A DNA stretch of 5,723 nucleotides from Candidatus Phaeomarinibacter sp. (lineage in GTDB: Bacteria; Pseudomonadota; Alphaproteobacteria; CGMCC-115125): assembly GCA_028279995.1 (NCBI GenBank), contig JANQMQ010000339.1:1-5723 (forward strand), given 5' to 3'. Numbering within the stretch: the first letter of the stretch is position 1; the number at the start of each line of letters is the position of its first letter. Position numbers and translations under genes: made by a program. Shown here one piece after another: positions 1 to 5,723 of this stretch. The notes under the pieces were generated by a model. That model ran no database searches. It saw only the letters and a program-made list of their open reading frames with translations, and was not told the DNA's origin.

Positions 1-24
1 GAGATCGCGGATCTCGGCACGCAT
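1..24 (-). CDS. prfB: Peptide chain release factor 2, N-terminal fragment (cut by window edge)
   Basis: Only the first eight codons are inside the window. Read on the minus strand from the ATG at 24-22 they give MRAEIRDL. This matches the usual start of alphaproteobacterial RF2 (MRAEI followed by a helix), which recognises UGA and UAA stop codons on the ribosome and triggers release of the finished protein. A near-ideal Shine-Dalgarno lies six bases upstream, so the start is well supported. The gene follows mrcA in the same direction, 127 bases downstream of its stop codon, an order I recall as common in alphaproteobacteria. The region where some RF2 genes carry a programmed +1 frameshift (around codon 25) is outside the window. 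Identification rests on a very short peptide plus context. Confidence 0.8.
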
Positions 25-151
25 GGATACTCTCCTGAAATCCATCTTCCGGCGTCGGCGTATCCCGATCAGCTTACCTCACTTGGTCAGCCGGGATCAC
101 CTGCTCGTCAGACGCAAATGTGAAGCGCGGAAACTAGGCCCGGAATGCCGG
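25..151 (-). other. Spacer between mrcA and prfB
   Basis: This 127-base gap holds the prfB ribosome binding site. I see no hairpin followed by a T-tract that would terminate mrcA transcription. The only dyad next to the mrcA stop is a short CCGG-CATT-CCGG. I also see no convincing -35/-10 pair. The simplest reading is that prfB is reached at least partly by read-through from mrcA, but a weak promoter here cannot be excluded. Confidence 0.5.
31..36 (-). promoter_or_regulatory. Shine-Dalgarno of prfB
   Basis: On the minus strand the sequence reads AGGAGA, six bases before the ATG at 24. This is the strongest ribosome binding site in the window and it fixes the prfB start. Confidence 0.85.
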
Positions 152-2644
152 TCAGTAAAGCCCACCCGTCCCGGTTCCAAGTGTTGGTACCGGACGCACC
201 GGCCCGCTGCTGCCGGATGCAAAATCATCAGACGTTGTCCCACGCAGAACCTGCGAAGGTGCGCGAGGTTCTGTCCCCGCCTTGAAAGCTTCAAGGATGG
301 CGCCCTCACGACCCGGACTGGCGATAAGGCCCGACTTTGCGTCGACCCGCACCAGTGTAACACCGGGAGGAATACGGAACGGCAGCGCGGGTTTGTCCGC
401 CAGTGCCTCACGCATTACGTCGCGGAACACCGGCGCAGCAAGACCACCACCCGTCTCACCGCGGCCCATAGGCTTGGGATCGTCGAACCCAATGAAGACG
501 CCCAATGCCAGGTCCGGTGAGAACCCGACAAACCACGCATCCTGCTCCCGGTTTGTGGTGCCGGTCTTGCCGGCCAAAGGCTTGCCGATCGATGCGATCG
601 TGCGACCGGTGCCGCGCTGGACAACACCCTGCAACATCGAGACAACCTGATAAGCCGTACGCGGATCAATCACCCGCTCGCGTGTGTCCGAAATATTTGG
701 CGATTCCTGTCCGGCCCACTCGTTGGCGGCGCAGCCAAGACACTCACGCACGTCATGCCTGTAGATCGTGCGCCCGTAGCGGTCCTGAATACGGTCAATC
801 AAAACCGGTTCGATCTTCTTGCCCCCATTGACCAGCATGCCATAAGCGTTGGTCATCTTTAGAAGCGTGGTCTCGCCCGCCCCAAGAGACATTGCGAGCA
901 CCGGCATCATGTCTTCCGTGATGCCGAAGCGGCGGGCATATTCGCTGACCTTGTCCATGCCGATGGCTTGGGCAAGCCGGACTGTCATTACATTACGTGA
1001 CTTCTCAAGCCCCAGGCGCAACGTCGAAGGTCCATAGAATGTGCGCGAGTAGTTTTCTGGTTTCCAAAGAGCAAGGCCCGGTCCCTGCTCAATGACGAAG
1101 GGTGCATCGAGCACCAGGCTGGAAGGCGTGTAGCCATTGTCGAGCGCAGCAGCGTATACAAATGGCTTGAAAGAAGACCCTGGCTGCCGGATCGCCTGCG
1201 TTGCCCGGTTGAACTCAGAAAGCTGGTAGCTGAACCCGCCAACCAGGGCGAGCACGCGGCCCGTATGGGGGTCCATGGCAACCACGGAGCCGTTGACCTG
1301 GGGTATCTGGCGCAGCCCAAAATTCGTCTGGGCACCCGCTCCTTCCTGGTCTGCAGCCGGTTCCACCCAAATGACATCGCCGCGCGACAGCACCTGCGTG
1401 ACATCCGTCACTTCAGCGCCGACCTTGCGGTTGTTCTCCGACGCGCGGGCCCATTTCACTTCGCTCAGCGGGAGATATCCGGTTTCACCCGGGTCGACCA
1501 TTCTCCCCGCCTCGTCCACATCGGGGCGAAGACCAATCTCCGCACCTTCGACAGTGACATCAAGAACGACGGCAAGACGCCACGGCGCCAGATCACGGGC
1601 CGTATCCATGCTGACAAGTGCTTTTGGCCAGTCGCTTGTCCAGTCCGTTGCCGAGTCCATGCGAGCGAATGCACCGCGCCAGCCGTGGCGCTGATCATAG
1701 GCAACGAGGCTCTTGCGCAGGGCAGATCGAATGAGCGCCTGAAGGTTTGTATCGAGCGTCGTACGGACCGACAGGCCACCGTCGTAGATTTTCTCTTCGC
1801 CATACATGCTGATGGCACGGCGGCGAACTTCTTCGACGAAAAACTGCGTCTCGACAATCTGCGTCCCGGCAGATCTCGGCGTCACATTGAACGGTTCCGC
1901 GCGGGCAACGGATGCTTCGAATGGCGTGATCCATTCGTTCTCGGTCATGCGCGACAGCACCCAGTTGCGGCGGGCGACTGCGCGTTCGCGCTTGCGGAAC
2001 GGATGATAGTTGTTGGGCGCCTTTGGCAGAGCCGCCAGATAGGCCATCTCACCGAGCGTCAACTCGTCCAGTGACTTGCCGAAATAGTTCAACGCCGCTG
2101 CGGCCACCCCGTAGGACCCCAGCCCCAGATAAATCTCGTTGAGGTAGAGTTCGAGGATGCGTTCTTTTGAGTAGGCGCTTTCAATGCGCCTAGCCAGAAG
2201 TGCTTCCTTGATCTTGCGCTCGAAGGAGACCTCGTTGGTAAGCAGGAAGTTTTTTGCCACCTGCTGAGTAATGGTCGATGCCCCTTCAAGGCGTCGGTTG
2301 TTCATGTAGTTGGCGACGTTGGATATGGTGGCGCGCAACACACCGAAGATGTCGACCCCTTCGTGTTCAAAGAAGTTTTTGTCTTCCGCGGAGAGAAATG
2401 CGTTGATCAGGTCCTTTGGAATGGCGCTGATGGGAACATAGAGACGGCGCTCACGGGCAAACTCGGCAATGAGTGAGCCATCCCCGGCATGCGCCCGTGT
2501 CATCACAGGTGGTTCATAGTGGGCCAGTTGGTCGTGAGGTGGCAGATCCTGAGAAAAACTCCACAGCAGGAATGCCACGCCAAGCGCCGCACCCGCCACG
2601 AGCACGAAACCTGCAACTCCCAGGTAAGCAAGAATTCTCATCAT
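152..2644 (-). CDS. mrcA: Penicillin-binding protein 1A (bifunctional glycosyltransferase/transpeptidase)
   Basis: An 830-residue class A PBP anchored in the inner membrane, which polymerises lipid II into glycan strands and cross-links their peptides. Residues 3-29 form the single N-terminal membrane segment. The glycosyltransferase (GT51) domain follows, with catalytic Glu87 in SAEDKNFFEHEG, the GASTITQQ motif at 121-128, RKIKEALLARRIE with Glu147, and KERILELYLNEIYLG near 160-174. Residues about 320-440 fit the OB-like linker domain. The transpeptidase domain has all three penicillin-binding motifs: SSFK with nucleophile Ser490, SRN at 549-551 and KTGT at 693-696. The only two cysteines form a CLGC pair at 635-638. 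The tail after about residue 800 is low-complexity Ser/Gly/Pro. Length is normal for the family. Two ATG codons stand in tandem at the start (2644 and 2641); a GGGGA sequence about 13 bases upstream is only a weak Shine-Dalgarno, so either ATG may be used. The gene is often also called ponA or mrcA/pbp1A. Confidence 0.97.
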   Translation of the reverse strand: MMRILAYLGVAGFVLVAGAALGVAFLLWSFSQDLPPHDQLAHYEPPVMTRAHAGDGSLIAEFARERRLYVPISAIPKDLINAFLSAEDKNFFEHEGVDIFGVLRATISNVANYMNNRRLEGASTITQQVAKNFLLTNEVSFERKIKEALLARRIESAYSKERILELYLNEIYLGLGSYGVAAAALNYFGKSLDELTLGEMAYLAALPKAPNNYHPFRKRERAVARRNWVLSRMTENEWITPFEASVARAEPFNVTPRSAGTQIVETQFFVEEVRRRAISMYGEEKIYDGGLSVRTTLDTNLQALIRSALRKSLVAYDQRHGWRGAFARMDSATDWTSDWPKALVSMDTARDLAPWRLAVVLDVTVEGAEIGLRPDVDEAGRMVDPGETGYLPLSEVKWARASENNRKVGAEVTDVTQVLSRGDVIWVEPAADQEGAGAQTNFGLRQIPQVNGSVVAMDPHTGRVLALVGGFSYQLSEFNRATQAIRQPGSSFKPFVYAAALDNGYTPSSLVLDAPFVIEQGPGLALWKPENYSRTFYGPSTLRLGLEKSRNVMTVRLAQAIGMDKVSEYARRFGITEDMMPVLAMSLGAGETTLLKMTNAYGMLVNGGKKIEPVLIDRIQDRYGRTIYRHDVRECLGCAANEWAGQESPNISDTRERVIDPRTAYQVVSMLQGVVQRGTGRTIASIGKPLAGKTGTTNREQDAWFVGFSPDLALGVFIGFDDPKPMGRGETGGGLAAPVFRDVMREALADKPALPFRIPPGVTLVRVDAKSGLIASPGREGAILEAFKAGTEPRAPSQVLRGTTSDDFASGSSGPVRPVPTLGTGTGGLY

Positions 2645-2648
2645 CTGG

Positions 2649-2756
2649 TCAGATACGTCCCCGGTCGTACAAAGTCATGAGCATCGAAAATGCTGGGTTA
2701 CCAAGCCTTGCCAGCATCTCCATCCATGAACGGATATGCATCTTCAAGGCCAACAT
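2649..2756 (-). CDS. Possible 35-codon upstream ORF before mrcA
   Basis: On the minus strand an ATG at 2756-2754 opens a 35-residue frame (MLALKMHIRSWMEML at its start) ending in TGA at 2651-2649, four bases before the mrcA ATG and in a different frame. An AGG stands directly before the ATG, too close for a normal ribosome binding site, although later in-frame ATG codons (residues 6, 12, 14) could serve. The weak mrcA ribosome binding site lies inside the end of this frame, so ribosomes ending here could re-initiate on mrcA. I recognise no family. It may be chance; the case rests on position only. Confidence 0.25.
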   Translation of the reverse strand: MLALKMHIRSWMEMLARLGNPAFSMLMTLYDRGRI

Positions 2757-2769
2757 CCTGTAATGACGA

Positions 2770-2778
2770 ATTATGGCA
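2770..2778 (-). promoter_or_regulatory. Candidate extended -10 promoter element for mrcA
   Basis: On the minus strand TGC followed by CATAAT (five of six matches to TATAAT) makes an extended -10 element. A TTGGAA sits 19 bases further upstream, a long spacer and a poor -35. Predicted transcription would start near 2763, giving a leader of about 120 bases to mrcA. The site is weak support for mrcA having its own promoter in addition to read-through from the amidase gene. Confidence 0.3.
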
Positions 2779-2787
2779 CGCGAATGA

Positions 2788-2804
2788 CCCATTTTTCCAA
2801 TGGG
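2788..2804. other. Small hairpin between amidase gene and mrcA
   Basis: CCCATT and AATGGG form a perfect six-base-pair stem around a five-base loop, about 40 bases after the amidase stop codon. On the minus strand it is not followed by a T-tract, so it is not a convincing Rho-independent terminator. It could protect a processed 3' end or be incidental; it also overlaps the would-be -35 of the mrcA promoter candidate. Confidence 0.35.
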
Positions 2805-2841
2805 GGCAGGCATTTAGCCGCAGATTTTCATCACAAAACAG

Positions 2842-4107
2842 CTACTGGGCAGCTTCGGCACGGCGTTCGGCAAAATAGGCGTCAACGCCGCGCGCAATTG
2901 ATATCGCGGTCTTGCGGCGCCAACTGGACGAAGTAAGGCTCAACTCGTCATCAGCGTTGGTGAGAAAACCCAGTTCAATAAGAACAGAAGGCACGTCGGG
3001 CGCCTTGAGGACCCTGAAACCGGCAAAACGATGAGTATTGCGCAGGACCTTCGTCACCTCCGCCATCTTGGGAATGACGGTCTGGGCGAAACGGACCGAG
3101 AGGTTCTTGGTCTCGCGCTGAGCAAGATCAATCAGAATGTCGCGCACATCGTCGCTGTCACCTCCGAGATTCACACCGGCGATGATGTCTGCGTCGTTCT
3201 CCTTGCGTGCGAGACGTGCGGCTTCGGCGTCGGATGCTTTTTCGGAAAGCGTGTAGACGGAAGCACCCCGCACATCCCGTCGCTCAATTGCGTCTGCGTG
3301 GACGGATATGAACAGGTCCGCATTCTTGCGGCGGGCAATGGCCACGCGCTCGCGCAGCTCAATGAATATGTCTGTTTCACGCGTGAGGTGAACTTCGTAT
3401 CGGCCGCTCGCACGTAGGGCTTCTCCAAGGGCCTTTGCGAATGCAAGCGTCACATTCTTTTCCCTTGTACCCCGCGCACCCAACGCGCCGGGGTCCACGC
3501 CCCCGTGACCGGCATCGATGACGACAATCTTTCGTGCATTTGTTGCCGGTTTGGCGCTGGGAACATCCGGTTTCGGCGCGACAGCAGCTGGGGCGGGTCG
3601 GGGGGCGTCCGGCCAACCGGCGGCAGCGCGAAAGGCGGCATCTGGCGTGCTGACCAGGTCGAAAACAATCCGCCAGTTCTTGTTGTTGTCGGGGTCGGGT
3701 GGCAGAACAAAAGTCCGAGAAACTTTTGCCGGTCCTGAAAGGTCGATCACGACACGTGCATTGCCCGGGCGAAACAAACCGTAGCGGAATGAGCTGATAA
3801 GTCCCCTGCCCGCTGGAACAAAATCCGAGGCGAGTTCCCAGTCGAGGGCCGGGAGGTCAATAATAAGGCGATAAGGGTCTGCGAGCGTGAATGCCTTGGC
3901 CTCCACCTTGCCACTCAGCTCAAGCACAAACCGCGTGGTGTCACCGCTTTTGCCCAGCCTTACGTCCGTCACCGATGGTGCGACGTCCTGGGCATAAGCC
4001 GGCACTGTCAGCGAGGTCACCAGAACCGCCGCCATGACTGCAAGTAGCACTGTGCTGCGCGTCAAAGCTGACCTGACAATTCCCAAAATACGACCCGCCC
4101 ACAACAT
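2842..4107 (-). CDS. amiC: Periplasmic N-acetylmuramoyl-L-alanine amidase (AMIN + Amidase_3)
   Basis: A 421-residue exported zinc amidase that cleaves the bond between MurNAc and L-Ala of the stem peptide, acting at the septum during daughter-cell separation. From the ATG at 4107: signal peptide 1-39 with a hydrophobic core and AYA before the cut; AMIN domain about 41-150, which targets septal peptidoglycan; Pro/Ala-rich linker about 163-190; Amidase_3 domain about 192-415. Zinc ligands are His201 (DAGHGG), Glu216 (TREKN) and His270 (SVHAD), with catalytic Glu378 in IELGFLTN. The stretch of about 280-335, rich in Ala, Asp, Glu and Arg, is the inserted helix that in AmiB/AmiC blocks the active site until a LytM partner of the EnvC or NlpD kind displaces it. 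A TTG at 4164 would add 19 residues, but it has no ribosome binding site and overlaps a promoter-like sequence; the ATG has a weak GGAA nine bases upstream. amiB is an equally usable name. Confidence 0.93.
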   Translation of the reverse strand: MLWAGRILGIVRSALTRSTVLLAVMAAVLVTSLTVPAYAQDVAPSVTDVRLGKSGDTTRFVLELSGKVEAKAFTLADPYRLIIDLPALDWELASDFVPAGRGLISSFRYGLFRPGNARVVIDLSGPAKVSRTFVLPPDPDNNKNWRIVFDLVSTPDAAFRAAAGWPDAPRPAPAAVAPKPDVPSAKPATNARKIVVIDAGHGGVDPGALGARGTREKNVTLAFAKALGEALRASGRYEVHLTRETDIFIELRERVAIARRKNADLFISVHADAIERRDVRGASVYTLSEKASDAEAARLARKENDADIIAGVNLGGDSDDVRDILIDLAQRETKNLSVRFAQTVIPKMAEVTKVLRNTHRFAGFRVLKAPDVPSVLIELGFLTNADDELSLTSSSWRRKTAISIARGVDAYFAERRAEAAQ

Positions 4108-4134
4108 ATCGCAGAATTCCGGACTTTCTTTACC

Positions 4135-4164
4135 AATACAGGACAGCGTGCCTTTATCGGTCAA
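4135..4164 (-). promoter_or_regulatory. Candidate sigma-70 promoter of the amidase gene
   Basis: On the minus strand TTGACC (4164-4159) is followed, after 18 bases, by TGTATT (4140-4135), four of six matches to TATAAT. Transcription would start near 4128, giving a leader of about 20 bases before the ATG at 4107. This placement would make the upstream TTG at 4164 part of the -35 box rather than a start codon. Confidence 0.4.
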
Positions 4165-4403
4165 TCTACTAAATGGCTCAAATCCGCCGAAAACATGGTC
4201 CGGCGATCACTTGATGCCGGATAGTAAGTGGCAAAGGATTAACCGCTCATAAACCATCTGGACCGCAGTCTCGATATAGCGGCGGAATCCGGCAGGTTTG
4301 GCATATGTGTATCGTGCCGCTTGCATCTCACGGGACCGCCCGGCTACAACTTGGGACGTGTCTATGATCAGGCAACGCGCGGACAGGGGCCAAAATTCCC
4401 TGA

Positions 4404-4415
4404 AAACTGCAGTTT
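4404..4415. repeat. 12-base perfect palindrome
   Basis: AAACTGCAGTTT reads the same on both strands. It lies between the two divergent promoter candidates, about 80 bases upstream of the rne -35 candidate, so it could be an operator for a dimeric regulator. No regulator can be named from the sequence, and a palindrome of this length can occur by chance. Confidence 0.35.
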
Positions 4416-4497
4416 CTATCAAAAACACGCTTTTCCTACGTGACTCGCAGGGGACCGGCAGACAGGCCGGATGAGCGACCACGGGAATGTACGAATT

Positions 4498-4526
4498 TTG
4501 ACCGTATCGGACCGGCCAATCTTACT
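4498..4526 (+). promoter_or_regulatory. Candidate sigma-70 promoter of rne
   Basis: TTGACC at 4498-4503 is followed, after exactly 17 bases, by CTTACT at 4521-4526. The -35 box is good, the -10 box is weak (three of six), which is common in alphaproteobacteria. Start of transcription would be near 4533, giving an rne leader of about 300 bases. Confidence 0.3.
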
Positions 4527-4644
4527 GAATTGGCAAAGTTCGAGATCGAGATGACCGCTTGGGCCGAACGGCTATTTTGACCGGGACTGCCCACACTGAA
4601 AACTGAACCAATGACCGTTTCGCGACCCAGCACAGCACGTCAGA

Positions 4645-4682
4645 CCGTCTCCCGACGGACCGCAGCCGTGCGGGCATTTTTT
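4645..4682 (+). terminator. Tandem hairpins and T-tract in the rne leader (possible attenuator or RNase E sensor)
   Basis: Two adjacent hairpins are visible: CCGTC/GACGG with loop TCCC (4645-4658), then CCGCA/TGCGG with loop GCCG (4660-4673). Two bases after the second stem come ATTTTTT (4676-4682, six T's). Stem plus T-tract resembles a Rho-independent terminator placed about 150 bases before the rne start codon, though a five-base-pair stem is short. In Escherichia coli, hairpins in the rne leader let RNase E cut its own message; a similar role here is inference. Confidence 0.35.
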
Positions 4683-4803
4683 GACCATGGGCCCTGCGGC
4701 GCATGGACGGCGAACGGCATTCCCTCATCCTTTTTTGCGCGCCGCGCGGCAGAAATGCCCGCCCGGACACCATTCCGCCAGCTTGCGGACAAGGTGAGCC
4801 CGG

Positions 4804-4825
4804 CCAGCGCCGGCGCGCCTGGAGA
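4804..4825 (+). promoter_or_regulatory. rne ribosome binding site partly inside a hairpin
   Basis: The Shine-Dalgarno GGAGA (4821-4825) is eight bases before the ATG at 4834. The same two leading G's (4821-4822) can pair in a GC-rich hairpin: CCAG (4804-4807) with CTGG (4819-4822), and CGC (4808-4810) with GCG (4815-4817), with one bulged C at 4818 and a four-base loop. This would hide part of the Shine-Dalgarno. The GGAGA spacing decides for ATG 4834 over ATG 4828 (two bases away) and ATG 4846 (twenty bases away). Confidence 0.55.
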
Positions 4826-4833
4826 ACATGCCT

Positions 4834-5723
4834 ATGGGCAAGAAAATGCTGATAGACGCGGCCCACCGGGAAGAAACCCGCGTGGCCATCGTCTCGGGGA
4901 ACCGTGTCGAGAACTTCGACTTTGAATCCGAAGCCAAGCGCCCCCTGAGGGGCAACATTTATCTCGCAAAAGTCACGCGCGTTGAACCGTCGCTGCAGGC
5001 TGCCTTCATTGAATATGGCGGCAACAGGCACGGCTTTCTTGCGTTCAGCGAGATCCACCCTGACTACTACCAGATACCTGTTGCGGACCGTGAAAAGCTG
5101 CTTGCTGAAGAAGCAGCTGAAGAGTTCGAGCAAGACTTCGATGACGACGTTGACTTCGATGTCGACGAGCCCGATGACGACTCTGGTAGCCGTGGCGCAG
5201 ACGAAGACGACGCCTTCGCAATCGGCGCCCATGCCTTTGAAACAGATGATCAGCCTGAGGAAGATGACGGAGACAGCGAAGGCGACAACGCTGCTGATCC
5301 GGCGATTGCTGCTGCGGCCGCTCCTGTCGATACGCTGAGTGAAGATGTGCCTGAGGAAGCCTCGTCGGAAGCAGAAACATCTGACGAAGCCGCCGTCTCC
5401 GAAAGTGATGCGGATGATGCCGGAGAACTGTCGGAAGCGGATATCGAAGAGATCAACGACGAGGACAGCGCTGAAGAAGTGACGTCTTCTGAGGATGATG
5501 ACGACCTCGATACCGGTGAGGATGACGACACGCCATCCGACGAAGAGGAAGCAACAGCCTCTGATGACGCTGAAGACGGCAACAAGGCATCAAGCAATGG
5601 CCGTCGCGGCCGGGGCCGCGGTCGCGGCAACCGCAATGGCGGTCGCGGGTCATCGCGCGGACGCAACGGCCGGAACGGTGATCGCCGCCCCTCGCGCCGC
5701 AGTCGAAGCCGCCACTACAAAAT
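4834..5723 (+). CDS. rne: Ribonuclease E/G, N-terminal part (cut by window edge)
   Basis: The 296 visible codons stay open to the edge. RNase E is the endonuclease that starts most mRNA decay and processes rRNA and tRNA; it also scaffolds the degradosome. Residues 3-89 match the family start: KKMLIDA, then the first half of the S1 RNA-binding domain (GNIYLAKVTRVEPSLQAAF, then YGGNRHGFLAFSEI). Where Escherichia coli RNase E has a short S1 loop, this protein has an insert of about 200 residues: an acidic block at about 92-248 with 72 Asp/Glu and a single Arg, then a basic block at about 250-293 with 16 Arg, one Lys and six RG pairs. The closing SRHYK resembles the point where the alphaproteobacterial S1 domain resumes. 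The RNase H-like and DNase I-like domains, zinc link and C-terminal scaffold lie outside. It is transcribed divergently from the amidase gene. The start at 4834 is chosen on Shine-Dalgarno spacing. Confidence 0.95.
   Translation, partial: MGKKMLIDAAHREETRVAIVSGNRVENFDFESEAKRPLRGNIYLAKVTRVEPSLQAAFIEYGGNRHGFLAFSEIHPDYYQIPVADREKLLAEEAAEEFEQDFDDDVDFDVDEPDDDSGSRGADEDDAFAIGAHAFETDDQPEEDDGDSEGDNAADPAIAAAAAPVDTLSEDVPEEASSEAETSDEAAVSESDADDAGELSEADIEEINDEDSAEEVTSSEDDDDLDTGEDDDTPSDEEEATASDDAEDGNKASSNGRRGRGRGRGNRNGGRGSSRGRNGRNGDRRPSRRSRSRHYK

Larger units (their letters stand above)
4496..4686 (+). repeat. Three copies of TTTTGACC upstream of rne
   Basis: TTTTGACC occurs at 4496-4503, 4575-4582 and 4679-4686. 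The first two copies share the longer ATTTTGACCG. The copies are 79 and 104 bases apart and all point the same way. The first can be a -35 box, the others have no good -10 partner. In RNA the U-rich, unpaired look would suit single-strand recognition. Confidence 0.45.
4108..4833. other. Divergent intergenic region between the amidase gene and rne
   Basis: This 726-base stretch has no gene I can support. Its left third (4108-4164) carries the amidase promoter candidate. The middle (4165-4495) holds a TTAA-N7-TAAA sequence at 4239-4253, a 12-base perfect palindrome at 4404-4415 and a CCGGC/GCCGG hairpin at 4455-4470, but nothing recognised as coding; a minus-strand open frame of 91 codons here (4207-4482) lacks any family resemblance. 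The right part (about 4496-4833) is read as promoter plus a long structured rne leader of roughly 300 bases, a length similar to the self-regulated rne leader of Escherichia coli. Confidence 0.6.

Noticed and set aside
1265..2074. 269-codon plus-strand open frame opposite mrcA
   Set aside because: It lies wholly antisense to the well-supported PBP1A gene, shows no recognisable domain, and long antisense frames are expected in GC-rich coding DNA.
4207..4482. 91-codon minus-strand frame upstream of the amidase gene
   Set aside because: No Shine-Dalgarno seen, no family resemblance, and unusual composition; treated as intergenic, though a small unknown protein cannot be fully excluded.
4729..4750. 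T-tract next to a GCCGCGCGGC palindrome considered as a terminator
   Set aside because: On the plus strand the T's come before the hairpin, and on the minus strand the hairpin is followed by A's, so neither orientation makes a Rho-independent terminator.
4687..4797. 36-codon plus-strand upstream frame in the rne leader
   Set aside because: The ATG is preceded by a T-tract rather than a ribosome binding site, and the codons look like structured leader sequence.
4611..4925. 104-codon plus-strand frame running from the leader into rne
   Set aside because: It is in a different frame from rne, has no ribosome binding site and no recognisable domain; the overlap with rne codons accounts for part of its openness.
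4522..5232. 236-codon minus-strand open frame overlapping the rne start and leader
   Set aside because: Its 5' half is antisense to conserved RNase E sequence and the rest crosses the structured leader; no family resemblance.
5107..5577. Repetitive GAT/GAC/GAA-rich DNA considered as a tandem repeat
   Set aside because: The repetition is at the amino acid composition level (Asp/Glu); I see no fixed repeat unit in the DNA.
5250..5666. 138-codon minus-strand frame very rich in Ser, Pro and Arg
   Set aside because: It is the complement of the Asp/Glu- and Arg/Gly-rich insert of rne; the composition is a by-product of those codons.

Overview
The window looks like chromosomal housekeeping DNA from an alphaproteobacterium, probably of the Hyphomicrobiales or a nearby order. 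Three things point there: the gene order rne / amiC-type amidase / mrcA (PBP1A) / prfB, which I recall as conserved in that class; an RNase E whose S1 domain is split by a long charged insert; and GC-rich coding sequence. The order-level placement is an inference. No mobile element, CRISPR array, tRNA or rRNA is visible.

Layout: positions 1-24 (minus) are the first eight codons of prfB (peptide chain release factor 2), with a strong ribosome binding site at 31-36. Positions 152-2644 (minus) are a complete class A penicillin-binding protein 1A. Positions 2645-2841 are a gap with a possible 35-codon upstream ORF and a weak promoter candidate. Positions 2842-4107 (minus) are a complete periplasmic N-acetylmuramoyl-L-alanine amidase of the AmiC/AmiB type. 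Positions 4108-4833 form a 726-base divergent intergenic region with candidate promoters for both directions and a structured leader for the gene to its right. Positions 4834-5723 (plus) are the 5' part of rne (RNase E/G), which runs off the right edge.

The three minus-strand genes are co-directional and probably at least partly co-transcribed. The amidase cleaves the stem peptide from peptidoglycan during septum splitting. PBP1A polymerises and cross-links new glycan. prfB terminates translation at UGA and UAA codons. On the other strand, rne encodes the main endonuclease of RNA decay and the scaffold of the degradosome.

The parts most worth a second look are the rne leader and the insert in the RNase E S1 domain. 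The leader has two tandem hairpins, the second followed by six T's, a TTTTGACC motif repeated three times, and a hairpin over the Shine-Dalgarno. The insert is an extremely acidic block followed directly by an Arg/Gly-rich basic block. I found no wholly new system; these are unusual or under-described details of known genes.
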